The notes beneath the pieces were generated by a model. The model did no database searches and was not told where the DNA came from. It saw only the letters and a list, made by a program, of their open reading frames with translations. The position numbers and the translations under genes were made by a program. DNA of 64,000 nucleotides from Hassallia byssoidea VB512170 (GTDB taxonomy: Bacteria; Cyanobacteriota; Cyanobacteriia; Cyanobacteriales; Nostocaceae): contig NZ_JTCM02000013.1 of NCBI RefSeq assembly GCF_000817785.2, positions 1-64,000 of the forward strand, written 5' to 3'. Below, one piece after another: positions 9,131-17,569 of this stretch (the first letter of the stretch is position 1; each line of letters begins with the position of its first letter).

Positions 9131-10899
9131 GTATTCTCACGAATCGTCTGAAAATCACTTTTAACATTGATGCTATTAAACAAGACTTTGTGTTTATTCG
9201 ATTAGAAAGACAACAAAATGGTAAATGGTATGGAACTAGAGAATTAGATTATCTTATTGGTAAAGATTTCAATGCTGCTGCTGTCATGTTTCAGTATGGA
9301 AAATATGCCTATGCCATGTTCAAGAAACCGCTTGATGTTTACCAATTTCTCTCTAAGATTAGGGAAAATGATAAATTCAAAAACAATGCTGTTATTGAAG
9401 TTACTCCGAAAGCTATACTTGCAGGCTCTGAAGAGTGCATTTGTGAAGCATGGCTAGCTCAGATTTTATTAAACTCGCTTTCATCCTCTAGATCGCGTTT
9501 TGCTAAATATCATTATTGCAATCTAACCGGATCATTGTTACTTGTACGAGATTTTGAAGGCAAAAACAAAGACTGTCTTGATGTTGCAAAAATCACTCTC
9601 CATTCTGGATACTTGCTAGAGATTAAAACTGCTCGTCACCGAACAAAAATTTCTATTCTTACAGAGCTAAAAAATACTATTGATAATAAACGGAAACAGG
9701 AACTTAAAAATGCTCTTGATAAGCCTAATTATATATTTGAAGTATCAACTGGAAGTCTTCGGAGACATTTACCACGTGATGGTGAAATTGATGCAAAATT
9801 AATATATATCGAATGTGGTTTAAAAGGTAAAAAAGCATCTACTCCATTTCTGGAGTTTGTAAGTATTGATAATTTTTATAAAAGTAGCGCTGGTGTTTTT
9901 CACCATATCATGATCAGCATTCAGGAACATCTATCAAAATACATGGATGTTAACTTTTGTTGCCGTGAAATTGACGACAACTTACCACTTACAAACACCT
10001 TGTTTAAAAGTCCAAAACAACTTCACTCAAAACTTGATGGTCAGGCAATACATATAGTTGATAGAGTGAATGATGAAGATTCTGCTGATTTAGCAATCAC
10101 ACTGAAAGAATTGCTTCTTCCTTATATTACTGATGAAAAGCTAATTACTGTTGGTAAAGGTGATAAAAAAGACGCTCTAAATTTTAGAATTCTTCATGAT
10201 GCTGACTTTTATGAAAAGACGGGACAAAAAGACGAATATCTCCCTTCAACAGATAAATTTCAGCGGCAGCACCTCACAATTGAATCAACCATAAATGTCA
10301 CTGAAGCTATTGTTAAAACAATCATAAAAGAACAGCTTATAAAGCGTGATATTAGCTCTCGAACATTGAACATGTTTGATTGGTCTAAACTTAAATTAAA
10401 AGGAGTTTGGACTTTTGCTGCTTGGGATGAAGATGAAAATCACGTTATTTTTATGGAAATCGAACCGAATGGTAATTTTGAATTCTATGAAATAAAAGAT
10501 CAAAACATATTTAACTGGGAAAAGTTTGAGAAATATAGAAAATTCATGACAGATAGTAGCTCTGGAGATAAAATCAGGACGTTGGAAGGTCTTGTTATTT
10601 CTGATGCAGGTGATATAAATCAGATATTCCGTACCGATGAAATCACCATTCCTGAGCTTTCTAAAATTGAAGCTATTATCAACGAAGTCGAAACTGAGTT
10701 TCCCGAAAATAAGCGAAGTGGAAACGCTTTGGCAGCGTTGATACAAGAATTTATGACTGAAAGTTCTAGGAAAGATAATGAAGAACTTGTGATATTTTCC
10801 GATGAATTGCAAATTTTGGGTAGCAATGAACTAGACAAAAAAAGCTTCAAAAAACTTCTGAATCAAAGGCTAGGAAAGAGTTCAAATATTTCATCTTAA
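9127..10899 (+). CDS. Unrecognised partner protein of the helicase-nuclease
   Basis: 590-residue soluble protein of unknown family, starting at the ATG that overlaps the helicase stop codon (ATGA, 9127-9130); a TTG six bases upstream is less likely. No P-loop, zinc motif, signal peptide or membrane segment is visible. Segments of note are LLEIKTARHRTK (about 165-176), NFRILHDADFYEK (about 355-367) followed by RQHLTIES, and an acidic region WDEDENHVIFMEIEPNG (about 433-449). The reading frame stops at TAA (10897-10899) but the same frame is open again for 112 codons to 11238, so the protein may be truncated. The layout loosely recalls helicase-nuclease genes paired with PIWI-like proteins, but I see no clear motif to support that. 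Function unknown. Confidence 0.75.
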   Translation: MSILTNRLKITFNIDAIKQDFVFIRLERQQNGKWYGTRELDYLIGKDFNAAAVMFQYGKYAYAMFKKPLDVYQFLSKIRENDKFKNNAVIEVTPKAILAGSEECICEAWLAQILLNSLSSSRSRFAKYHYCNLTGSLLLVRDFEGKNKDCLDVAKITLHSGYLLEIKTARHRTKISILTELKNTIDNKRKQELKNALDKPNYIFEVSTGSLRRHLPRDGEIDAKLIYIECGLKGKKASTPFLEFVSIDNFYKSSAGVFHHIMISIQEHLSKYMDVNFCCREIDDNLPLTNTLFKSPKQLHSKLDGQAIHIVDRVNDEDSADLAITLKELLLPYITDEKLITVGKGDKKDALNFRILHDADFYEKTGQKDEYLPSTDKFQRQHLTIESTINVTEAIVKTIIKEQLIKRDISSRTLNMFDWSKLKLKGVWTFAAWDEDENHVIFMEIEPNGNFEFYEIKDQNIFNWEKFEKYRKFMTDSSSGDKIRTLEGLVISDAGDINQIFRTDEITIPELSKIEAIINEVETEFPENKRSGNALAALIQEFMTESSRKDNEELVIFSDELQILGSNELDKKSFKKLLNQRLGKSSNISS

Positions 10900-11238
10900 T
10901 TACGGAACTATCTTCTAAACAAACATAACATAAGGCTGATTTTTTCAAAAAATAAGGAAAATATTGAAGATTTATTTGACGCTTCTCTCAATATAAAATA
11001 TTTCGGTGAAACTGAAAAAGAAGCAGATTATTTCGTGGGAGATGGAAATGTAAAAGATTATTCTTTCAACGATGCCTGTCATCTCCGTAAAATTGTTGCG
11101 GTGAATAACTCAAAATTGATATTCAGACAACTCCTTCAAACTATGAATGTTGATTTTGTCCGCACGGGGCAAAGTACCGTAATCCCTTTTCCATTTAAGT
11201 ATATTAGGGAGTATAAAAATTTTGGCGTTGCTAAATAA
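10900..11238 (+). pseudogene. In-frame continuation of the partner gene beyond a stop codon
   Basis: Directly after the TAA at 10897-10899 the same frame stays open for 112 codons and ends at TAA 11236-11238. The translated text (LFDASLNIKYFGETEKEAD, then LRKIVAVNNSKLIF, then STVIPFPFKYIREY) has the composition of a real globular protein and not of random AT-rich DNA. The simplest reading is that the original protein was about 705 residues and a nonsense mutation removed its last sixth. A separate small gene starting at GTG 11035 is possible but has no convincing ribosome-binding site. Confidence 0.6.
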
Positions 11239-11317
11239 CTGTATGAATCGGTATTAATCAACTACTGGGACACATATTCCCACACAAACAATACTAATTA
11301 TCCCAATTCAATATCAC

Positions 11318-11338
11318 TCCCCCAATGGGGGATTTTTT
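11318..11338 (+). terminator. Intrinsic terminator of the helicase operon
   Basis: Arms TCCCCC and GGGGGA around an AAT loop, followed by six T residues on the plus strand. It lies 80 bp after the last stop of the helicase/partner reading frame (11238), where a terminator for that operon is expected. Confidence 0.65.
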
Positions 11339-11339
11339 A

Positions 11340-11567
11340 GGGCAATGAGCGAAAAACACCGCCATGAACAGCAAATTTACAGTTTATTACCACAAAGCTT
11401 TTGGACATTACCTCGTACACCCATTGGATATTATCGCGCTCGCGGAGGGAAAGAGAGTTATTGCTGTGCCGAGGCAGAGTAAGACCAATAAACCGCAAGG
11501 TGGAAAGGCATCTGTCGTTGAAGCCAGAAGCCTACACTTACCCGAAGGGTAAGTGTGGGTAGTTCAC
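11340..11567 (+). mobile_element. Relic of an IS200/IS605-type element (right end)
   Basis: A 62-codon reading frame (11364-11552) ends in KASVVEARSLHLPEG, resembling the C-terminal tail of cyanobacterial TnpB proteins. It is followed at once by a strong hairpin (CACTTACCC, GAA loop, GGGTAAGTG; 11535-11555) and by GGGTAGTTCAC, the kind of right terminus seen on cyanobacterial IS605-type elements. No intact transposase remains. The last bases (11564-11566) form the stop codon of crtB on the other strand, so the element end marks one border of the insert that separates crtB from its partner gene. Basis: pattern recognition, not a database match. Confidence 0.55.
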
Positions 11568-12457
11568 CTTTCGTCTTCTGGCAGAATTGCTTCAGGTTCT
11601 GAGAAATATCTATCAAGTCGATTGAGAATAGGCACTAACAAAAGCAGCATAATGGCAGAATATAAGTCTCCACCCCAACTGTCATGCAGCCATTCAAAAG
11701 CTGCCTGTTGTCCTGTGCCATGAAAGAAACTCAGTAAAGTGTTGCGAATGATATTCGCGGTGATGCTTACCACAACAGCAGTAGATAAAAACCAAATAGT
11801 TGTGCGACGCGATGATAAAGCACCTGTCCAATAAAGCAGCATTAAGCAGACGTATAAGGTAGTAAATAACATCTTCAACCCCGCACAGTAAGGGGCAACT
11901 TCCACAATGCGTCCCCCGACAAAGATATTTGTGCCATCGACAGCTACTTCCAGACCAAACTGACTTAGGATGAAGCCAGCGGTACCAGCGATGAAGCTTT
12001 GAAGAGGCAAGGTGTAGGGAGCGATGAGGTAAGGTAATGCTGTTGGAGTTGCCAAAAATACTAATACTAGGGGAAATCCTTGCAATTTAAAGCCGGCAAT
12101 TCCTTTTAACCACAAGCACAATCCTGCTAGGATGGCGGGGAAGGAAAGGTTAACCCATTCGGTGACACCGCTAAGATAAAAAATTCCCCCGATTATCAGC
12201 AAGACTACACCCAAAGGATGATTGACATCTGGCAGTCGTTGCCATTTTTTTCGGTTTATCCAGCCCAGATAAGCGGCAAAGGGTATACCAATAATACCGT
12301 GGCTAAAATATTCGTGTTCTGTACTAATACTTTTGTTTAGCCAACCATCCAACCAGTGTAGCAATATTGGCGCATAAAGCAGCGCTAATACACCGAGAAT
12401 GGCAAAGCTGAACAATTGTGTTGCGTTTCTGTTTTGAATTTGACGCTGGAATGTCAT
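11564..12457 (-). CDS. crtB: Cyanoexosortase B
   Basis: Integral-membrane transpeptidase-like enzyme of the exosortase/archaeosortase family, which processes proteins carrying a C-terminal sorting signal (PEP-CTERM-like) in connection with exopolysaccharide. About eight membrane segments are visible in 297 residues. The family residues are present: Cys in VAPYCAGLK (about 190), Arg in NIIRNTLL (about 236) and His in WLHDSWGG (about 258), with the N-terminal HEYFSHG motif. The symbol follows the cyanoexosortase naming and is not phytoene synthase. Its expected partner is at 4087-4794, now 6.8 kb away. The stop codon overlaps an IS-like terminus, so the last residues may have been altered by the insertion. 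Confidence 0.85.
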   Translation of the reverse strand: MTFQRQIQNRNATQLFSFAILGVLALLYAPILLHWLDGWLNKSISTEHEYFSHGIIGIPFAAYLGWINRKKWQRLPDVNHPLGVVLLIIGGIFYLSGVTEWVNLSFPAILAGLCLWLKGIAGFKLQGFPLVLVFLATPTALPYLIAPYTLPLQSFIAGTAGFILSQFGLEVAVDGTNIFVGGRIVEVAPYCAGLKMLFTTLYVCLMLLYWTGALSSRRTTIWFLSTAVVVSITANIIRNTLLSFFHGTGQQAAFEWLHDSWGGDLYSAIMLLLLVPILNRLDRYFSEPEAILPEDER

Positions 12458-12658
12458 AATTTTCAGCTATTTAAAATTAAATATTTCAAATTTGTTAAGT
12501 AGATGGGCATAAATAAACGAAGGACTGAATGTAGTAAGGGATAGGTGCCCTTAATACCGAAGATATGAGCGGTAAACCGCTCACTACGAATCAGGACAGT
12601 TTTTGCGAAGGGCTAAGAGCTCATAGTTAAATGATAATGAGCAATTAGCCATTGGTGA

Positions 12659-13816
12659 TTAAATGCACAACAACTGTTGTTGTTCGCCACTGAGGATTGA
12701 TGCCAAGGCTGCGACAACTTCTTTGACTTGGCTATGGCTTAAGCCTGGGTACATGGGTAATGATAAGATTTGCTTTGCCTGCTTTTCTGCTTGGGGAAAG
12801 TCTCCAATTTGATAACCTAAGTCGGTAAATGCCGGCTGGAGATGGCAGGGAATTGGATAGTGAATGCCTGTTTGAATTCCTACTGCTGCGAGTTGTTCCT
12901 GGATTTGTTGGCGTTCAAGCACGCAAGAATCATCGATTTTGATGACATAAAGGTGATAAACGTGTCCTGTGCCACTTTGGTTTTGCATGGGGATGATACC
13001 TAGCCGATTTAAGGGTGCTAATTCAGCATCATACTGTTGGGCAATGTTCAGGCGATCGCTATTCCAATTCGGCAAGTATGGTAGTTTCTCTAGCAACACT
13101 GCCGCTTGCATGGTATCCAAACGGCTATTCGTACCCGCTTCGGTATGATAATACTTCGAGGATGCGCCGTAATTCCGCAAGCGTGTCATTTTCTGGGCAA
13201 CATCTGCATCTTTTGTTAGCAGTATTCCCCCATCCCCAAATGCGCCTAAATTTTTACTCGGATAAAAACTAAATGCTGCTGCTATCCCCACCGAACCGGC
13301 GCGATATCCATCGCGTTCGGCTAAATGCGCTTGTGCTGCATCTTCAAAAATTAGTACTTTGTATCTATCGGCAAAGTCTAACAACTGCTGTGGCGATACC
13401 ATTTGTCCATAAAGATGCACGGGGATAATCGCTTTGGTATGGGGCGTAATTGCTCTTGCTGCCGCTTCTAAATCAATTAAGGCTGTTTTGGGATCGCAAT
13501 CGACAAAAACCGGTTTTGCTCCCGCTCGCAGCACGCCAATTAGGGTAGCGACAAAGGTGTTTGCTGGCAAAATTACTTCATGTCCGGCACCAATATTACA
13601 CGCTTGCAAGCCGAGAGCGATCGCATCGGTTCCGGAAGCAACACCAATACCGTATTTTGTCCCAGACTCCGCTGCAAATGCTGTCTCAAAATCTTTCAAT
13701 GCTTGCCCTAAAATAAAATCTCCCTTTTCAAATACAGCCTGCATTGCTTGCTGCAATTGAGTTTTCATCGATTGGTGTTGTAAGTTCAGGTCTACAAAAG
13801 GAATTCTAATTGTCAT
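12659..13816 (-). CDS. DegT/DnrJ/EryC1/StrS family sugar aminotransferase
   Basis: PLP-dependent aminotransferase or dehydratase of nucleotide sugars, 385 residues, the usual family length. It starts TIRIPFVDLNLQHQSM, typical of the family. The active-site Lys is in SFYPSKNLGAFGDGG (about residue 188), and the substrate/cofactor segments EDAAQAHLAE and GTDAIALGLQ are present. It probably makes an amino sugar for the exopolysaccharide or glycan made by the neighbouring loci; the exact sugar cannot be read from the sequence. It lies 201 bp upstream of crtB on the same strand, and that gap carries a small hairpin around 12565-12582. Confidence 0.9.
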   Translation of the reverse strand: MTIRIPFVDLNLQHQSMKTQLQQAMQAVFEKGDFILGQALKDFETAFAAESGTKYGIGVASGTDAIALGLQACNIGAGHEVILPANTFVATLIGVLRAGAKPVFVDCDPKTALIDLEAAARAITPHTKAIIPVHLYGQMVSPQQLLDFADRYKVLIFEDAAQAHLAERDGYRAGSVGIAAAFSFYPSKNLGAFGDGGILLTKDADVAQKMTRLRNYGASSKYYHTEAGTNSRLDTMQAAVLLEKLPYLPNWNSDRLNIAQQYDAELAPLNRLGIIPMQNQSGTGHVYHLYVIKIDDSCVLERQQIQEQLAAVGIQTGIHYPIPCHLQPAFTDLGYQIGDFPQAEKQAKQILSLPMYPGLSHSQVKEVVAALASILSGEQQQLLCI

Positions 13817-14691
13817 ATTATTCTTTTTCAGAAAGCCTCAAAATTAATCTCAAAATCCGGTTTTTTCACATCTAATCCATTTTTGACTGAATACCCAACT
13901 TTTGGGTGGTTTCTGATTATGAAGTATTTGTGAACTTTTTATTAAGTTTGTCTTTAGTTACCATTTTTATTTGTAGCAAAAAAGGATTGTATCTTTGATT
14001 TTTTGTCAGATTTTCTCAACTTATTACCGACAAAGTAAAAAATTATATTTAATATTTATTTTATTTATTTACCCAAAAAAATCACTATAAATGTGAAGCG
14101 CGATCGCTTTCAGAATTTTCGAGAAAACAGCCTCAGTAAATTCCAGGAAAAAAATAATTTTTCCTTAAATGGGATTGAGTATATAAACGGAAAATTTTCC
14201 CTTTATATATTAAGAATCGGAAAATTTTATCCTTAGCGTTATCGTACCCACATCAAATGCAAAACTAACGCGCTTGTGGCATTAAAACCTAAAGTAAGGT
14301 ACAGCAGCGAGTTCAAAGAAAGCTCCTGCGCCTTTATTAACACCCTTGCAGTGCGAAAAGAAGTGCATGTTTTTTCTTACCCTTTCCCCAAATAATTGCC
14401 ATTCGTCTATTAGATAATTAGTGAACTGCAACGGCGATGTCTACCAACAAGCCACTATACGTGCAGGCATTGCTTACCAAAATGCATTCACATACCATAA
14501 ACTTAATACACGAGTCGCATTCTCAAAGTATTTATTGTTTTACTCAGCACTCAATAATTTTAAGTAAGGTAAAAAATTTTCTGGCAAAATTGTTTATCGG
14601 CAGCAAAATTGGGGAATGCTTAAGTTAGCAAACAATAACCCATAAATAGGGGTTATATAAATTACAGTATCAAACAATTATCAAGGTAACA
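13817..14691. other. Long AT-rich intergenic region between divergent genes
   Basis: These 875 bp separate the aminotransferase gene (minus) from the GAF/kinase-like gene (plus) and should hold both promoters. CGGAAAATTTT occurs twice, 30 bp apart (14188-14198 and 14218-14228), which may be an operator or a chance repeat in AT-rich DNA. One HIP1 octamer is at about 14099. A 63-codon ORF at 14437-14628 has no family features and is not called. Confidence 0.5.
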
Positions 14692-16230
14692 GTGGCAATG
14701 GTAGAGCCGGAAAACAAGTTGTTTGCCCTCAAGGATGGTTGGGCTTCCCAGGAAACGAAAGAACAACAACGACTAAAAGCATTGTTGGAACTAGGTTTGC
14801 GGCAATCAGAAACGATTCCTGTTTTTGAAGAAGCGACTCAAACTGCTGCCCACTTTTTGGATGCCCCAATTTCCATATTGGGATTTGTCGATGAAGACCG
14901 TCATTGGTTCAAGTCAGCGGTAGGCTTATCGAGACTGGGAATCATGAATCAGCTGGCGCAAAGTCGTCAACTGTTACGCCGGGAATCGTTTTGCACCCAG
15001 GTGGTAGAGTCTTCGCAAATAGTGGTTATCACCGATACGCGAAAAATCACGGATGCAGAACTGCAAAGTAGCAAATTGGTAAAAGATTATGGCATTCGCG
15101 CTTACATGGGAGCACCGCTAATTGATGCTTCTGGGCATTGTCTGGGTTCGCTGGCAGTCATGTATCTCAAGGAACACGAATTTTCCCATCGAGATATTGA
15201 GTTTCTACAAATCATAGCTCGTTGGTGCATGAGTGAATTTGAGCGCAATCGACTTTTGCAACAAAAGCCAGAAAGCGCTCATAATAACGTTTCTCATTTC
15301 TCATTTAAGGATGAGCAGCACAGCGAAATCAGAATCACCACACCCCTAATAGAAAAAGACACCGATCCTACCAAGGAACTGAAGTTGGAACTATTGGGGC
15401 AGCTAACTCAGGAGTTGCGTACACCGTTGACATCTGTGTTAGGTATGGCTAGTGTTTTGGGACGTGAGATTTATGGACCTTTGACGACTAAGCAAAGAGA
15501 ATATCTAGAGATTATTCAACACAGTGGTCGATACTTGCTTTCGTTGGTAAATGAAATTAGCGAACTCGGAACAGTGGATGAAAGTCCGAATGTGCTGAAT
15601 CTAGCTCCTATGGATATTGAAATGCTGTGTCAACAAGCTATCAATACTTTAGAAGAAGCAGCCAACCGGAGAGAGCAAGATATTCGCTTGTCGATAGAAC
15701 CAAACCGCAGTCGCATTTGGACTTTGGATAAAGACAAGGTGCGACAAATGCTTTATCACCTGGTTTTCAGCGTGATTCAACTTTCTGCTACAGGTAGCGT
15801 TGTTCGCATTCATGTTTCTAACAAGGAAGATACACTCAACATTACTGTCTGGGTATCGCATCCCTGGTTGGGAGACGGTATAACCGAGGTTGATCCTTAT
15901 TTTCGTCTAAGTCCACTAGCGTTGGTGGAACTGACTGCTGAGGCTGCAAGCTACAATATTCATCAGAAAAATCAAGAGCAAGTAAGGAGTTTGCCATTAG
16001 TAGAGTTGGATGATTCAAATTCATACGAATTTGGTGTTGATTCCAACTTAGATTTAACTAAGCCGCATAAAAGCATGTCTCGCGAAAGTTTGGGTCTGTT
16101 GCTTAGTTGTCATCTGGCTTCTTTGCATGGTGGGCAAATTTCGATTCAAGGTTCACCAGAATCAGGATACCGCTATGTGCTTTGTTTACCATTAAAAATA
16201 GCGACAACAGAAAAAGTTAGCGATATCTGA
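14692..16230 (+). CDS. GAF-domain sensor with degenerate histidine kinase module
   Basis: 512-residue soluble protein. An N-terminal GAF domain (about 30-185) contains ISILGFVDEDRHWFKSAVG and YMGAPLIDASGHCLGSL. It is followed by a HisKA-like dimerisation helix (about 232-300) and a remnant HATPase region (about 335-505). The helix reads TQELRTPLTSVLG, with Gln240 where the phosphoaccepting His of a real kinase stands. The N box is also unlike the consensus (HLVFSVIQ), while a late GQISIQGSPESGYR matches the end of HATPase domains. It is therefore probably not an active autokinase, but a signal-binding or partner-regulating pseudokinase. No response regulator is adjacent. Codon 1 is GTG or ATG within a few codons. 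Confidence 0.8.
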   Translation: MAMVEPENKLFALKDGWASQETKEQQRLKALLELGLRQSETIPVFEEATQTAAHFLDAPISILGFVDEDRHWFKSAVGLSRLGIMNQLAQSRQLLRRESFCTQVVESSQIVVITDTRKITDAELQSSKLVKDYGIRAYMGAPLIDASGHCLGSLAVMYLKEHEFSHRDIEFLQIIARWCMSEFERNRLLQQKPESAHNNVSHFSFKDEQHSEIRITTPLIEKDTDPTKELKLELLGQLTQELRTPLTSVLGMASVLGREIYGPLTTKQREYLEIIQHSGRYLLSLVNEISELGTVDESPNVLNLAPMDIEMLCQQAINTLEEAANRREQDIRLSIEPNRSRIWTLDKDKVRQMLYHLVFSVIQLSATGSVVRIHVSNKEDTLNITVWVSHPWLGDGITEVDPYFRLSPLALVELTAEAASYNIHQKNQEQVRSLPLVELDDSNSYEFGVDSNLDLTKPHKSMSRESLGLLLSCHLASLHGGQISIQGSPESGYRYVLCLPLKIATTEKVSDI

Positions 16231-16371
16231 TGCAGATCGTATGCCGATCGCGTTTGAGGATGGCAAAAACATTTGTTATGTTGGCACTGATTCCTGGAAG
16301 TTTCGCTCTTATGCGTCGAAAATCAGCTATTTAGTCTATTTATCACAAGAGTGAGAAAAACTTAACCTAAA

Positions 16372-16561
16372 TGTCGCGGAATTCCCCACCGTCTTATACG
16401 GTGGGGATGGATAGCGACCAAAAAACAAATTGCGAAGCAACATTATTTTCTAGATATATGCTATAGGGAACGTAAGTCAAAAGGCGCAAAACTTCTGTTT
16501 TGCTAGATGCTGTTCCCTGTGAAGTTGGAAACCCCACCCGTCGAGGGCGCGGGGTAGTTCA
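16372..16561. mobile_element. Non-autonomous IS200/IS605-like relic (hairpin at both ends)
   Basis: About 190 bp without an ORF. The left end carries CCCCACCGT, five loop bases, ACGGTGGGG (16384-16406). The right end carries CCCCACCC...GGGG (16532-16554) followed by TAGTTCA. The right half has a GGGAAC/GTTCCC pair (about 16466-16517) and resembles the structured RNA region overlapping the 3' end of tnpB in such elements. It looks like an internal-deletion derivative that kept both ends. Basis: structure and resemblance to family ends; no alignment was run. Confidence 0.55.
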
Positions 16562-16821
16562 TGATTGATTGTTGCGAAACTAGTCGTCACCGAGGAAAGT
16601 AAAATTTGCTTTTGCTTGGACTGCGATCGCGCAAGTTTTTATTACCAAAGTAGATTTCTCGTCTTTTTCCAAGACGCAAAGAGCGTTCGTGTCTTCTCAA
16701 TCACGGAGATCAAGAAAGAACGTGGTTCGGTTTTCCTAATGAGTGCGTAAGTCCTATAAATATTTTATTTCCTACTGGCTGCGATCTACTTTTTAGGAAT
16801 GAGCGCTTTTCCTAAAGTCTT

Positions 16822-16850
16822 GTAGGGGACCCTTCATGAATTGCCCCTAC
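16822..16850. repeat. Imperfect palindrome GTAGGGG...CCCCTAC
   Basis: Imperfect inverted repeat centred on TTCATGAATT, flanked by direct copies of TGCGTAAGTC. It resembles the centre of the repeat at 17421-17448, so both seem to belong to one dispersed family. Confidence 0.6.
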
Positions 16851-17383
16851 GTCAATTCAATGGTGACGACGAAGGAAGTGCGTAAGTCCTACTTTTATCA
16901 TCACAGTTGGCAGTATATATTTTCCAAAGTAAATATACCTTATTAACACTCCCCCATGCTGATATCATAGGGTTATTAACTTATACGTAAGTAGGAACAT
17001 GTATCAAATTATTATGATAGCGTCGATTTAGAATGAGCAAAGACCTTATGTGTCTTTGTTTTCAGCTAATTTTGTCAAAAATATAACTTAAGACTGATGT
17101 TTTATTGTAGAAAATTTGCATTCATGATAAATTAATTACTTGACTCATGAGCTATATCAGACAAATCCGGCAGAACTTTCTTCGGATATCAGAGTGCATC
17201 CTAATTTTCTTTTCGATGTTATGTATTCCCCAATTTAGATTCCCGGTTAGAAATCAGTGAAATGTATAGTTGTTCACTTTTCGATTGATTCAATTGATGA
17301 CGGATATTTACGCTCGTAGGCTTAACGTTTTCATCATCGCTTAAGTCAATATCAGTGTGTAAATATGTATTCGTTATTTCTAG

Positions 17384-17474
17384 GACTTACGCAAAAATAA
17401 TTGTGCATGCACATTATTCCGTAGCGGTAATTCATGAATTACCGCTACTTACAACTTTGTCGATTGCGTAAGTC
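17384..17474. repeat. 91-bp palindromic miniature element
   Basis: Terminal inverted repeats GACTTACGCA (17384-17393) and TGCGTAAGTC (17465-17474) enclose a perfect 28-bp palindrome (17421-17448; arms GTAGCGGTAATTCA) and a smaller palindrome GTGCATGCAC (17403-17412). The build is that of a tiny MITE-like repeat. The same terminal 10-mer recurs at 16744, 16879 and, with one base missing, at 4796. Confidence 0.65.
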
Positions 17475-17569
17475 TGATTTCTTCGGCAGTTATTAAGCTT
17501 AGTGCTATAACTGTTCAATTTGTGCTGCGAACAAGATTTATAAATTACTGAATTAAGAGGAAAATTGAA

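Larger units (their letters stand above)
16562..17569. other. Long intergenic region with several small repeats
   Basis: About 1 kb upstream of the chemoreceptor gene. Besides the two repeats listed separately it holds TGCGTAAGTC twice in direct orientation (16744-16753 and 16879-16888). A 61-codon ORF (16565-16750) looks random and is not called. The sequence is AT-rich near 17480-17569, where the promoter of the chemoreceptor should lie; AAGAGGAAAATTG just before 17570 is a fair ribosome-binding site. Confidence 0.5.

Noticed and set aside
9127-11238. Partner gene as a PIWI/Argonaute-like protein
   Set aside because: Layout next to a helicase-nuclease gene suggested it, but no catalytic DEDX or MID signature could be identified by eye, so it is kept as unknown.
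14437-14628. 63-codon ORF in the long intergenic region before the GAF protein
   Set aside because: AT-rich random composition and no recognisable domain.
16565-16750. 61-codon ORF after the IS-like relic
   Set aside because: No ribosome-binding site, no family features, and it runs into a dispersed repeat (TGCGTAAGTC).
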